Below are positions 34,481 through 47,189 of a DNA stretch of 64,000 nucleotides, piece after piece. Every line of letters begins with the position of its first letter. Within the stretch, counting starts at the first letter, position 1. Below the pieces are notes generated by a model. It did not search any database, was not told the DNA's origin, and saw nothing but the letters and a program-made list of their open reading frames with translations. The DNA comes from Trichosphaerium sp. ATCC 40318 (lineage: Eukaryota > Discosea > Flabellinia > Trichosidae): positions 393,299 through 457,298 of the forward strand of contig JALMLS010000268.1 in the NCBI GenBank assembly GCA_038496445.1, read 5' to 3'. The position numbers and the translations under genes were made by a program.

Positions 34481-35841
34481 TTATAACGGTGCTTTTTGGG
34501 GGAAAGTGTACATACTCCAGGGGTTCGCAAAATGAACAAGAAGTGCTTGATCAATTAGTACTTTTCGCAGTTTATTCCAATTTTGAGGAGGGTTGTACTT
34601 CTTCGGAAGATACACAATAGTGTTCTATTTCAATTTCATTAGTAGACCTTATTTATTTCGATGTACTCACCAAAGATACTGGTAATCGATGTCTCTCTGA
34701 TTGAAGAAACCAATCATGGAAGTACTCATTGAAAAACCTATAATCACAAAATTAATAAAATACCAAAAGCAACAGTTGTATTTTTTACCCTTGATCGCCT
34801 CTATTATAAGACACAAAAGAATTCACCATAGAAAGCATATGCTTGTATGTAGACATCTTGTATATATATAAAGTTAGTAATCACTTGTGATTATAACCGA
34901 GAAATTACCCTGGGCTGTAACAACATAACGCCACTGTTAAACCTAAAGAATGCTTTGTTTAGTTCTGCTTAGATATACATTACTTGTAATACCTGTGGCT
35001 TGTGTATATATCTGGAGCTGCTGCAAAATCGCTGTACTCGTAGAATACACTGCAGGTGAGTGAATAATATAAGTACATCGTTACAGTATGGCAGGAAATC
35101 AACTATGTCGTACAAATCTAAACTAGCTCTGGGGAGTACATCTATATCCAAGAAAACCAATTTTGAAAACTGAGTCTGCGACCAAGCATGTATCTTCGCA
35201 TATGTTAACCTTCTGTATGGATTTGATATTCCCTTCAGTACTCAGGAGTTAAGAAAAAATCATTCAACTGAGTGAGAGGAGTAATCAACAGAAAAACTTT
35301 TGCAAAAAGGATATCTGGAATAATTTGGCCAAACATAGTTCTACCAAAGGCGTTATATCAACTGTTTAATACAATTACGCACGTGCATGTTATGCAATCG
35401 TCGAAACGAGACATTGCAGCAGGAAGTACCATAACGACAAGAGGAAAAGAACAACCACGTGTTTTTAAGGCTCTGGACAACGCCTACAGACTGATATTAA
35501 CATCTATTAACGTTTTAAAGGCGTCCCTACCTTGACAGCGTACCAAGACGCCAAAGACGAATCTGCGCACGTGTTAGCTAATAAAAGACCACGTGGACGT
35601 ACCACCAAGTAATGCTAGGCGATTGTAAGCAATCTGAATACCCACAGTCGCCCAGGAATTGACTACGTCGCTGAAAGTATTGAAACCACGCACTTATGTA
35701 GGCATAGTTATCTTTATGAGGTACTAGGCTCTGTTCAGGTACTTTACTCATATTTGATGTGTAATGTTGGTTTAAATGCGTATTAAGTGCTACCAAGCAT
35801 GCAAGCGATAAGATCATAATAGATATAACGAGATGCTCCAT
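34481..35841 (-). CDS. GT8 (glycogenin-like) glycosyltransferase, type II membrane
   Basis: The ATG at 35841 gives a signal anchor (MEHLVISIMILSLACLVALN). Exons then read DNYAYIS, ALSRALKTRGCSFPLVVMVL, LTYAKIHAWSQTQFSKLVFL, DIDVLPRASLDLYDIVDF (intact D-x-D), YSDFAAAPDIYTSHR, FNSGVMLLQPR, SMVNSFVSYNRGDQGFLNEY and KYNPPQNWNKLRKV...VHFANPW. These are the ordered landmarks of glycogenin/galactinol-synthase-type GT8 enzymes that use UDP-sugars. The anchor suggests a Golgi enzyme. The junction between the anchor exon and the next (35640-35700) does not resolve cleanly. Stop at 34481. Confidence 0.7.
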
Positions 35842-35989
35842 TCTTGCGCATGTAAGTAAACTTAATAAAATAATATTTTAAGTCAACATTTATTTTAGTT
35901 GAAAATGTACAAGTTTTCTGGCTTACAACAACCCCTTCTCTACTGATCAGCAGCTACTCGGTATTTTAGTGTTTGGATGTGGTAATAAC

Positions 35990-36980
35990 CTAAGTACCTG
36001 CAGCCTCTACCATGGCCTTAAGCCTGTTTGTACGTGCAACTTCAAGTGGCGTTTTCTTGCTTTTGTCTAAGCTGTCTACAAAAGCGCCATTCTTTACTAG
36101 AAGTACAGCAAGGTCGCCATGTCCTTCATAGCAAGCTATGTGAAGAGGTGTCTAGCGTGCGTAAAACTTAGAAAAATATGAGCTTAAATGTCCACTACCT
36201 GGCCTTGCGCATCCTTTGAGTTTATCTTTACATCCTTTTCTAACAGCATACGGGCTATTGTCTCCTTTCCAGACACAGCAAGTCTAAAAAAAACGAAAAC
36301 GTCAAAAGAAGAAGAAAGTAGGCTACAGTGAGCCAAATGTTTACCTGTGTAAAGGTGTAACACGTTGTTTATCAGCAATGTTTACTTTAGCGCCTTCATC
36401 GAGGAGAAAACGTGCAATGTCTTCATGTCCTCTACTACACGCGTAGAAGAGTGCAGTTCTACAAAAAATTTGGGTGTCAGTTTTTTCTTACAACTCCAAA
36501 AAGTTAGAAGTGCTCACCTGTTGTCTGCCGTTGCGTCATTTACGTTTGCGCCTTTACCAAGAAGAAGTCTAATAGAAGAAGTGAGTAATTTTTCGTGTTT
36601 TGTTCAATTTGGACGTTGAGATGTTTCATAATAACGTTGTTATGTTTGTTTTGAATGACGTACTTTACTGCTAGCGTGTGTCCAGCACTGGAAGCTGAAA
36701 TTAGTGGTGTCCATTCTGTCAGTTATTAGATTACTGAAAATACGCTTATTACGCTACCTGATGAGTCCTTAGTGTTTACTTGGGCGTTTTTATCTAATAG
36801 AAACTCTATTACGTTTGTTTTGCCGTTAGCAGCAGCCCAGTGCATTGCTGTACGCCCGTCACTATCTTTCTGGTCGATTGTCGCTTTTTTGTTTTCAAGA
36901 GCTTGCTGGACGCCGTTTACGTCTCCATTCGTGGCACAGTTCCATATTCCTTGCTTGTCAATGTTAAATAAATCAGACAT
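35990..36980 (-). CDS. Gankyrin/PSMD10-like ankyrin-repeat protein
   Basis: Six exons: 36980-36758, 36715-36664, 36568-36518, 36458-36345, 36283-36199 and 36151-35990. They splice in consistent phase to about 230 residues, close to gankyrin (226). There are seven ankyrin units with no other domain: SDGRTAMHWAAANGKTNVIE, WTPLISASSAGHTLAVKLLL, NRTALFYACSRGHEDIARFL, RVTPLHRLAVSGKETIARML, QTPLHIACYEGHGDLAVLLV, KKTPLEVAR. The WTPL.IA.SAGH and NRTALHYA.S...EIA signatures are those of the proteasome assembly chaperone PSMD10/Nas6, which binds the Rpt3 subunit of the 19S base. The orthology is likely, not proven, because short ankyrin proteins are easily confused. Confidence 0.7.
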
Positions 36981-37764
36981 GTTGTACTGGTTGCGATTTT
37001 TTGTTTTGGAAAGCATTGAAACACATGGACCGCGGCTCTTGAGCGTAGAGCAACAGATTGCCTTCTACAATAAGCGAACAAACAGATGCACGTATTGGAT
37101 TCTATCGGCACTTTGACACGACCTTAGATTTGTTAGTTGAAAACGAACGTAACCTTCTCCGCAGCTTATCAATCACCCATACTGGCCAACACGTGGGATA
37201 TCGGAAAATACCACACTCCGTCACACTTTCGACCTCAACGAAAAAAGAAAGCTAGGAATGACTTATAAGCGGAATAACTAATATGGCCGTAGTACTACAG
37301 ACTCGTTTCTTAGTGTCTATTGTAGCCGTAGATATTGTACAACCATTTGGAAAGCTAAGAAAGTGTAAATAACGTTGGTACTTCGGTTAACATCTATTGA
37401 AAACGAGCGCAGCTTAATAGTTACGTTATGATCGCGATACCAGTCACGTGCTTAGTGTTATACATTGCTATCACGCAGCAAAGTTGGAGGTAACTCTTGT
37501 AAAGCAAAACAACTATTTTGTTGTTCGTATAATCCTAAAAATATATCACGTGATCATTTAAATAAGCTCAAACAGATGCTTGTAAAGAAAGACCTTTTGA
37601 AGTTGAAATTACACGATTCACGAAGTAGTAAAAACGTGTACTATTCTATTCACGCGTGATATCAATTTTACGAAAGAGTAGAAATACATATTTTTATTCA
37701 AGTTTTTTTTTGTTAGTTTCAGTTTTGACGGTCGTATTTGTACACTGTTCCAAAGAATTTTTTT
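36981..37764. other. Intergenic, promoter side of the gankyrin-like gene
   Basis: No supported gene; small chance ORFs only. Contains CACGTG at 37190, 37445 and 37546. Confidence 0.5.
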
Positions 37765-38890
37765 TTACAGTTTAGAAGCCCATAGAACAGACTCCAATTG
37801 AAGTTGTAACTCGGGCGTTTGAAGAGGTAGAACATCTACCATACCATTACAAGTCCAAGTCCAAAAGAGACATGGGTTCGTTTCTAAGAAGGCAGTTACT
37901 GCGTTAACGACATTTTTCCACACTTCTAGCTCATCTTTTCGAATCTTAAACCTCCACTGTTTTCCCCGTCGCCTGTGATCTAACATTTCAACCCATCTAA
38001 ATAGTTATGTAAGACAAAAGGGATATTCTACTTTACGCGCTACAAAATCAAAAACCGCAAAAAAAAATTTTAACTAAAACGAGAGCAATTTTTACCTTCC
38101 CATAGCCTTATATGTACTATAATCATCCTTGGCCTTCTTGGGCTTTTGTATAGTGAACACAGAGAACGCCAACATGAATAAATCGTGGTTTCTAAAGCGA
38201 ACACAACGTCAGAAAATTAACTTTTAGTCAAAAACTACCAAGAAGGAGAAAATACAAAGAGCGTGGCGTTAATACACGTGATTTCTTTTTTAAACGAAGT
38301 GGATCTTATAACGGTCTTTGACGTACGTGACGCAATAGAAGTAACCTGAATTATCCCACTTGAGCGTAACGCCAAGACCAAGCTTTGTAACCAAACACAA
38401 AGCATATAATATCGGTCGTGTACTCTTACCAAACCATTCGCAATGACAGTCCCAGTGAGAAATAGAAAACATGCTCCATGGATTCTACTTATTTGTGAAT
38501 AAAAACCGGTTTCAAAACGTCGGGTTTCGAAAAGAATTTCAACAAAAAAGTAATTTCTTCATCTGACGCCTCTTAAATAAACGTGTAGCGCTTTTTTTGT
38601 ATATTTATACGTACAACACCGTTTCTTCCTCTTTTTTGAGCATTTGATATAGTTCTAGGTTGAGTTTTTGTTATTTCAACAGGTGCCGTGTACTCTTGAG
38701 ATTGATTGTTAGGATACCACCCAAAATTGAGCTCCCTAAAGCTCGTTGAGATTGCTTCTTTACTAAACCATTAAACGTGAGGATCGACGTACCTCAAACG
38801 CTCTAAATCTATACCGTCTACATTTAATAATGCGGAAGGAGCGTAATCATGCCATTTGAAATTGCGGTTGAGGTGTTCTTCACGTAACAT
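37765..38890 (-). CDS. Trp-rich protein of unknown function
   Basis: The ATG at 38890 starts MLREEHLNRNFKWHDYAPSA. About five exons in consistent phase follow: ELNFGWYPNNQSQEYTAPVE, NPWSMFSISHWDCHCEWFG with LKWDNSGYFYCVT, NHDLFMLAFSVFTIQKPKKA, and WVEMLDHRRRGKQWRFKIRK to the stop at 37765. Roughly 250 residues, rich in Trp and His/Cys (HWDCHCEW). I do not recognise a domain. Phase continuity across four introns and the even composition make it a credible gene. Confidence 0.55.
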
Positions 38891-41436
38891 TGTTTGTTTT
38901 TGAATATTCGGAACACTCAATTGCTTTGTGTGGCACCACACAAGTTAAAATGCGAACTATTCATTCTGCAAAGTAACACATGGTTTTTAAAAAATAAGCA
39001 TGCTACCACACGTGTGTATGAAAAGACACCTGAGGTAGTTTTTTTCCATCACATTTTTTTTTTTTGAAAAAGAAAAAAAAAAACCCTGGGAGGATTGCAC
39101 CAGGGCCCTGAAAGAAATGTCGGCAACCTGCGGCACTACGTCACGTTACGTTGTATATACTCTTTTGTAAATATTGTGTAGATATTACCCGCCTGTGTCC
39201 TCAGCGGGCAATTGTTTTGTGCGGTAAACAACAATACAATTTTTGTAATAATAATAATCAGGGAACAAGAAGCTTTTGTAAAAGGCTAGTTTCGCCTTAT
39301 CTATTATAAATAGGTTTAGTTCTAGAAGATGTGTTCATTTCTAGTTCAGTTTCAATAATGGGCTTTGGGATGTCTAAGAAAAACGACATGTGTGCTTAGT
39401 TTCCGCGTTCCTTCATAATGTTATGTGAATACTCGTTTATTTGGTGCTTTATACAGAAAAACAAACAAAGGAAGAAAATTGTTTCCTTTTTGATTTGAGA
39501 TTGTTAAGAATAGAACACATCCGGATTTTTAACGACCAAAATCCTCCATATGACACCATATTTTCATATACTCTCGTCACCTTGCACCTTTTTTTAGAGT
39601 ATTTCTAATGAGAGACAAAACCGCTTTTTTAAAACTACTGTATTGCTCGTCGTTTGCACTAAGCTTTTTTTAGGTTGTTTATGCGAGTCCATCTGGTGAT
39701 TGTAACTTCGAAACCTCACGCTTTTGCAAGGCAGACAGGCATCAAACTACACAATCACACATCGTTGAACATCCGGTTTGAAAGCGTTCATCAGAAGAGT
39801 AGATACAAGCAAGATGAAGGTTGGTGAACATGTAGTTTTTTGACACAAAGGGATCAGTAGTTCGGAGACTACAAAGGCAAGCACTCGCTGTATATTAGGC
39901 AGCATACTTTACCTATTTTTTTAACAATATTTTTAGGTCATCATCAAAAGACACCTTTCTCTGGAGAGTGGAGTGTCCGTCAACACCAATCATTTTTTTA
40001 TCAAAAAACGAGCCTGTATACCGCCAACCTCGCCATTGGTTTCTAATGACTCAACTATCACGTTGCGGCGCTTTGCAGTTGTTTTTCTCACATACGAACA
40101 CAAGTGTACAAAAAGTTCAAAAATACGACTGGCGTGTATGTAGTCAGCTGGCATACGGCTGTGCCATTATGTCTAGGAGGTTGTCGTCTTATTTTTTTGC
40201 TACTGATGATTGGACGAGTATGCAGTTACGTATCTGAGCCGCAGATGTCTCGTGATACTCATTAGGCAAACATATTCTAAGATTATTGTAGATGTTTGAT
40301 TATTCATCCTAATGGTTCATCAAATAAGCTGGTGCTTACGTCAACGTCATAGACAACGCGCTATATTACTATCTATGCATACAAACTATACTTCATTCAA
40401 GCCAAGCGCCGGAATACGGAGTAGAGCGGACGCAAAGTCGGCAGAAGGATACGATAAGCTTATTCAGACATTGACTATGTCACAAAACCAACAACAAGGT
40501 TATAACCTCGCGCTTTCTTAGACGATGCGAAAATAATACTGAAGGACATTAATGGGTGTAATGGGTATACTGTAACCCCATGCAATACGCTAAACAGTCA
40601 CTTTAAAACAAGCGCGAACACCAACAGTGAACTTTTCAGGCAATCCAACTATATGATGACACTAACGCTACCAAGTAGTTCACAGCCACGAGACAAGGAG
40701 TAAAAGAGTAAGTATTAAACTCCTGTGCGTAAGTTCGTTTTTGTGTAGGTTTCCGTGATAGTATTGGTCGCGACATGAGCTTTGTTGTTCTATGGCAGGA
40801 CAATGAGGTCTTACATAGATAGGAACAAGGGGTATAAAGAAGTGATTTGGTAATGGGCAAATTAATACCCCTAACGTTTTTACGGTCACGTGTTGCGAAT
40901 AGGCACGTTTATATTGTCAGTACCTTTAAGATAATCGAACCGTAAAGCGGGTATATGTTTTTTGTTCACTAACTTCTACATTTGTGATTATGTTGAAAAT
41001 AAAACAAATAAATGCAGGATTACGATTTTACAATCTCCATGTTATTAGTATTTGACAAAATAAAAATGTGGCGTCAGGTCACTTTTTGCAGCAAAAACTC
41101 CGTTTGTTTTGACTTTAAAGTAGTTCTCAGTTATCCTTTTTAATAACGCACTAATTAATTCTAGATACACCTGTCCAAGGTAGGGTGAAGCAATACAACT
41201 CTATTGTATCTACCACAGTCAGACCTAAAATACCAATAAAAAGCTTGTTTATTTTTTATCACGTGATACTAGTAACATCTGGGCTGTCGTTGATACCTAG
41301 TTTCGTCCTTTTGTTTTCACCCGAAATTTTTTTTGCCATTTTTTTTTTTTTTTGTGACCTTAAATTGGGAGGTTGAAAAGAACTCCACGTAGCATTACTG
41401 CAAACGTGCTTTTTTGTTTTTGTTATTGATTTATTT
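38891..41436. other. Gene-poor 2.5-kb stretch with hairpin and possible old element
   Basis: No splice-linked coding frame was found. Poly-T and poly-A tracts meet at 39052-39083. CCCTGGGAGG...CCAGGG near 39084-39110 and CCCGC...GCGGG near 39190-39210 can fold into hairpins. It is followed by repeated short A/T motifs. Some scattered frames (39968-40237, 40312-40521) start with ATG but show no domain. It might be a worn-out mobile element; I cannot prove that. Confidence 0.35.
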
Positions 41437-44400
41437 TTACAATGGTTGTACAATTTCAACGTTGTTTTCAAACTGATCTCTGAGATCTTTTATGTAATCC
41501 ACAACAGTAACAAAGTCAGGCCGATCTACGCGTTATTAGCAAAAGCAGAAAGTTTGGTCAAAAAAAAAAAAAAAAGTAAAAAATCAACAAAGAATTTTTG
41601 GTACATACCTTCCGCCTGATACTTCCAACACATACGCATAAGTATCACATATGGTTGTGGATAATGATCAGGTATGGTAGGTGTGAATCCATCATCCCTA
41701 CAACAAGGATTGTTACAAAGAAGGAAGACAACACAAGCTTTTTTCAAAATTTACAAGGTTATACTTACCTTATCATGGCCGCCAAATTCATCATATCAGT
41801 CTCATCTTTATGTGGTGTTCCTTGAGACAACATTTCGTATAATACTTGACCATAACTCCAAACCTAACAGGTCACAGTAAGGTCCAAATACAAAAGTTTC
41901 GCCAGTTAAAAAAAAATAGAAAAAAACAAGAAACAGAAAAGCTTAAACGCAGTTTTCAATTTGCAGATAACGTACATCACTCTTTGTTGAGTATTTTAAT
42001 GAAAATGTCTCAGGAGCCATCCAAGCTACTGGACCAAACATTGTTTTGGTCTTACGAACAGCATTAGACTCAACAGAACGACTCATTCCAAAATCACAAA
42101 TAACTGGATTACATCCAGTTCTTAGTAGCACGTTACGTGCTGCAAGATCCCTAAAAATATGCATTAGGTACTGTAGTGCATGGCCTCTTTGGTTGAGTGT
42201 AATTACCTGTGTACAATACCAGCAGTGTGAAGGTGAAGCATACCATTAGCAGTACCAAGAGAGATGTTATAAATCTCCGCTAGATTTAAAGGACGCTCTT
42301 GTAGGAGCGTTTCTAAACTACCTATAAAAAAAATTTAAGGTTTAGTATATTTGATTATACGATTACAAATCGAGACATCGAAGACCTCCGGAGTAGCGTT
42401 TTCCAAACTTCTAAAATAATAATAAAACGAAACACTTGCCTCTCTCAATGTACTCCATGACTAGTACTGGCATTGTATCTTGTATTGATATCCCGTATAT
42501 TGTTAATACATTTGGATTAGGTTCCAGAGAGCTTAAAACAAGCGCAGTTAGGAGTAGAAGAGAGAAAAAGGTAGAAAGACGTACAGAAAAGTTTCTACTT
42601 CACGCAAAAACTGAAAAATCTCGCTCTGTTCGATTGATTTCTGCACGTGCCGTCAGGGGAGTTCGTTTATTACCAATTGATAAATTAGAAAAGTGACGTA
42701 CTATTGTTTTAATACCCACATTACCACCGCGCCATTTTCCGGAGTAGACGTAGTTACCGAGGGAGCCTGTTTTGTACGTTATGATAAGGCAAAAAAAAAG
42801 GGTTGGTTTACAACAAGGCAGTTTACCTTCTCCTACAAGCGTTCCATATTCTAACTCTGTATGTGATATAAGCCTAGGCGCTGATCCTAGGTTCTGTGTC
42901 GATGCTTCGCTTACCTAAAAATCGGTGTTATAGAGGAGGATAAACAGTTAGATTTCTACATACACTGGACCCAACAGTGCGTGTCGTTTGGTTAGGTAGA
43001 GAACCTTGAGAGTTGTCTTCATTTGGAAGTAATTGGGGCAAGAATAGTTTGTCTCCGTTACTAGGAGACGAGACAACAGTAGGTATATTCAATGGATTTA
43101 GTTCCAAAATTTCACCTGTGTTTGAAAAAAAAGAAGTTAGCCTAACAACTAGTTTTAAGCGAAAAAACCAAATGACATCATGTTTCGTGCTTAGACTCAC
43201 GTGACTGAGATATAGCCTGAGGTAGAGCCTTCTCTAGTTGTTGTAAATAATCCTTCTGAACACCATCACCCCACAAAGAGATACAAGTCGGCAGAAATTT
43301 CCTGTGTAGATGAGTTACATATGGAGATTGGTCAGCTTGGGAAGCAACGTACGAGGCTTGGCTACCACCTTTTCCTTGTAGCTGAAAATCTGCCCCAGCA
43401 GCGACAAGAAGCGTTAGCATTGCGAAGTAGTCCGTAGCTTCGGAGTGTTCTGGTTTAGGACCTAAACGACAAACGAATTAGGAGGAACAGTTAACCAACG
43501 AGAAATATTTATTGAAATCACAAAAAGTGTAGGGGTTATACCAAAAAAAAGAAAGCACACGACAGGCTCAAAATGAGGAATATATTTTCTGAACTAATTT
43601 AGGGAAAAAAAATTCCAAAACTTTGCCAACGCTTAAACTAATAGCCCGGAAACTCAACAAAATTTTGATTGGTAGGCGCGGGGTGTGGTTGTAATTTATA
43701 AATGAAAGCTTACCGTTTGTTGCCATACGCTCTACCACTTTTGCGATGATAGGTGTTCCATCTCTATAAAATACATTCGGATCAGCACCATATTGTAATA
43801 GAGCCTACAAATGTAAGTATTTTTTTTTTTTTTGTACTTTGCTTTTTTGGACCTTCAACGCGTACCTCCACAAAATATTCATCCTTCTCTTTCACAGCTT
43901 GTGCTAATAAATGCTCAGAAACGCCCATGGTATTCTAAACAGTAAACATAAGCAAGAAATAATTTACGACAGTAGTTTTAATTGGGGAACAAACAAAAAT
44001 AAAAAAAAGAGAGGTTCAATCAATTTCGCTTTCAATTCAGTCTGGTTGCAGTACTGAGCTGCGACAGTATAGAGAATACGTACTACAATCTTTCCATTTG
44101 CGTTTCCATTGCGATCTCTAAGATACATAAGAAGTTTTTGGTAAGTTCCACTCCTAACAAACAGTTAGTGACACAAAGAAGCAATCGGTTACATACATTC
44201 CGAAACAATAAGACCCTACAGCTGCTTGCTCGTCTGGAGGAGTTTCTTGTCCCCAAGGGCATTGTCTAAGAGGTAGTCTACCTATAATATGCCTGAGGAG
44301 AAGTTCTGTCCATTCCTATGAACGGTTCTTAGCACTCCTGGTTTCCAACATTTTGACAAACGCACGTTTTTATCCTTTCGATTAACTGCTTGAAAATACA

Positions 44401-46425
44401 CAGTACGCTCTCTTCCACTCTCATACAATCTAAACGTGAATCGGCCTGGCTATAATGACGACATTAGACCACTAAAAACAAGGAGAGAAAGAAACCACAA
44501 ACCTCCCAACAACTTGTCACAGCAGTTTTTTGTAACAAAATGATTTCAGGCGCTAGCATGCCAATATTCTAAAAAAGGTATTATAAGTACGTTTTTGAGA
44601 AAGGTGGTAAAATCCTCTACTCACTTTTTCCTTCTTCCAGTACATCAACTGTGCGTTCTTACTATCAAGAACAAAAAAACGTGATTTCATTGCCCCAAGA
44701 ACAAATTTTGGAAAACCATCACGCACAGATAATCTAAGATATCCTTTCCTCTCACAACTACCAGGTAGTGTAACAGGAGAAGCAAGTTTCTTTTCTTCAC
44801 CAGAAACAGAGCGCATCATCGCCTTTATATTAAACTTCTTCCTAGTACTTTGACTTCTTTGATCGTGGTTTCTTGGAGGTAATGAAGACTGTGGTGCTGT
44901 TGTAGATCCTCCACCTACTGATCCTGATCTAGCACGTTCTGTAGAACCAATAGATGCCATAGACTTTTCTGAGGATTTATCAGACTTATCTGAGCGCAGA
45001 CGAACATGATCCAAAGATTTCTTAAAGGATTTAAAAAGTGACCGCGGTTTCTTGTTCCCTTGTGCGCCACCAGCATCACCGTTAGTATTTTGACTAAAAG
45101 AAGCTGTTTTTGATGGGCTTGCTGGTGTAATACCAGCATTATCCGTTGATGATTTTGCTGAGATTGTCGGGTCTGTTGTAACTTCATTAACTGATATGCT
45201 CTCCTCTTGTGCGTATTTTACTTCTATACCACCAGGCGGTTGGGGTAAAGCAATAGACCTAAAAGGTTCTCTGTTTGGTCTATCATCGCCTGGGATATTG
45301 AGACTTGATTGGCCATGGCCATGGCCTCCCACTGGACGCTCTGGAGTGCATGTACGGCCGAGTGTTGGTCTGGGAGGTCCTGGAAGGCTAGTTGTACTTG
45401 ACGTCTTATTAAGAGATGCTCTCTTTGAAAGTATATGTGGTGGAGACGCTGAACGAGGACCTGAACCCACTACTGTATCGCCAATAACAACAGGTCGAAA
45501 TTTCTGAAATAGAGAGGCTTTTCGAAGATGTGCAGAACTCTCTGGGTTTTTTTTAGCAGGCATAGTTCTATAAGACCTTGATTGTTTTATACCAGGTATT
45601 CTTCTTGGCTCTGGTGGTGTAGTTTCTCCACCATCCTAACATGAAGATTAAATAAATAAATGACACAAAAAGTTCGATAACAAAACACCCAATGACGTCA
45701 AATCTTCAACGAACACTAACCAAAAATGGAAAACGAGGGAAAAAAAAATAATAAACGGAGTTGCAAATAAAACAATTTTTTTGCAGGAACAAACCCCACA
45801 TTTGCGTCACCATCACCTTTTTTTAAAACCATCCAAAAATAAATGCCACAAAAAAAAAAAAAGAAGATTTCGAAATCCAAAAAAAACTTCAACAAATCAG
45901 AGCTCATTAAAACAATACGTACCAATGTGCTAAATGCATCCAACTCTAGTAATAAATCAGCAGCAGCTTTATCACCTCTTGATATATTCATTTGAATCAT
46001 CTCCTTTTTGTGTCCTTTTGATGCTTTAGGTCGCTTTGGGATTTTTGGAAAACTGCGTTTCTTTTTGCCACCGTTCTTTCTGTTGTTGTATTTTGTTTGT
46101 CCTTTCCTTGGAGCGTATTTTAATGATCCATGAGATACGCTTTTACGGTTATAGTGAAACTTAGGTGGCCCACGCTTCTTGACAGCGCTCAGTTTTGATA
46201 GTAGTTCAGTAGAGTTGCTTCCAGGGTATTTTTTGTGTGGCGCTTTCTTGGATGTATTATTTGAGCGTTTCAGGTGCATTGGCAGCTTACGGCCGGAATT
46301 TGGATGAAAGTCAAGCAAGTTTGAGTTGAGTGTTCCTACTTGTTGTTTATAATGTACTGTACTGACACCCTGTTTCTATGGTTAGTATAGCCAATTGCTC
46401 AAAAAACGACCAATTTTGTAACCAT
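41437..46425 (-). CDS. PH - ankyrin - protein kinase (TK/TKL-like)
   Basis: The start exon MVTKL (ATG at 46425) is joined through an intron with a CTATACTAAC branch-point-like site to a basic N-terminus (KKAPHKKY, NRKNGGKKKRSFPKIPKRPK). Next is a long Ser/Pro-rich region (45640-44800). A PH domain follows: CERKGYLRLSVRDGFPKFVL, SRFFVLDSKNAQLMYWKKEK, then GRFTFRLYESGRE. Ankyrin-like exons follow (EHLLAQAVKEKDEYFVE, ALLQYGADPNVFYRDGTPII, MLTLLVAAGADFQLQGKGGS). The C-terminal kinase is complete: a Gly loop (VGEGSLGNYVYSGKW), Lys in NVGIKTI, HRDLAARNVLL, CDFGMSRS, WMAPETF and DRPDF. All catalytic residues are present, so it should be active. HRDLAARN is typical of tyrosine kinases, but in protists such kinases are usually TKL. 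Stop at 41437. Probably a membrane-recruited (PH) signalling kinase. Confidence 0.75.
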
Positions 46426-47189
46426 TGATTGTTCGCAAGTTTAAGCATATAATACATACGTTGGTAGTGCATTTAACGAATACAAACGAACCAGCGGGTA
46501 TAACAAAATCTTTAACGCCCTAACGCGTATTGTCAGACTAAATGACGCAGTAGTAACGTACATGTGCTGTCACATCAAGGTTAACGCGTGCCTTACCTCG
46601 TACAGCCGGTGCAGACATTTATACTACAATCATACAACTTACGCTATGAGGAGTTCGCAATATGAAACGTGCGAGCGTTGTAGAGACACCAATAAGACTT
46701 CTAATCTTGGGACGAAATATTGCGCACTTTATCGTCTAAAATTTTCGTGAGAGCCACATTCCAATACAGAAGCTGCAGTTTTAGTAACAAGTTTCAAGGT
46801 GCGTTATATATCATGATTATGACGCGTTGGTGGCGAAATTTTGCTATAGCCTGTTTTTTCAATCCTTGCAGATGATTGCTGCAAAAACACGGTGAATCGC
46901 TTTCCGTGTTTTGCATTTTATACCCTAAAATTCCTCAATTACGTGCCAGAGCTTGTTTGATCAGCCAAAAGTTTGTCATCAGCATTTATAACCACTAAAA
47001 ATTATTCCCCGTACTCTGTGGGTGCTGTTTTACGCTTTTATAAAACAAATCAACGAACTCGAGGCCATCACGTACAAATCTTTTCTACAAACGAAATTCG
47101 ACGGAACACTGGTGTCGTTTCATTACAATACGCCTTATTTTATATTTTGACGGGTTAGCGGGCTTGTAATTAACCTTTACTAGTTCAAA
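46426..47189. other. Divergent promoter region of kinase and NAC alpha genes
   Basis: The two genes are transcribed away from each other across about 760 bp. No coding frame is supported. A TATA-like TTATTTTATATTTTG lies about 50 bp before the NAC alpha ATG. Confidence 0.4.

Noticed and set aside
44915-45507. ORFs antisense or out of frame to the Ser/Pro-rich part of the kinase gene
   Set aside because: Overlap a better-supported coding frame and show no domain.
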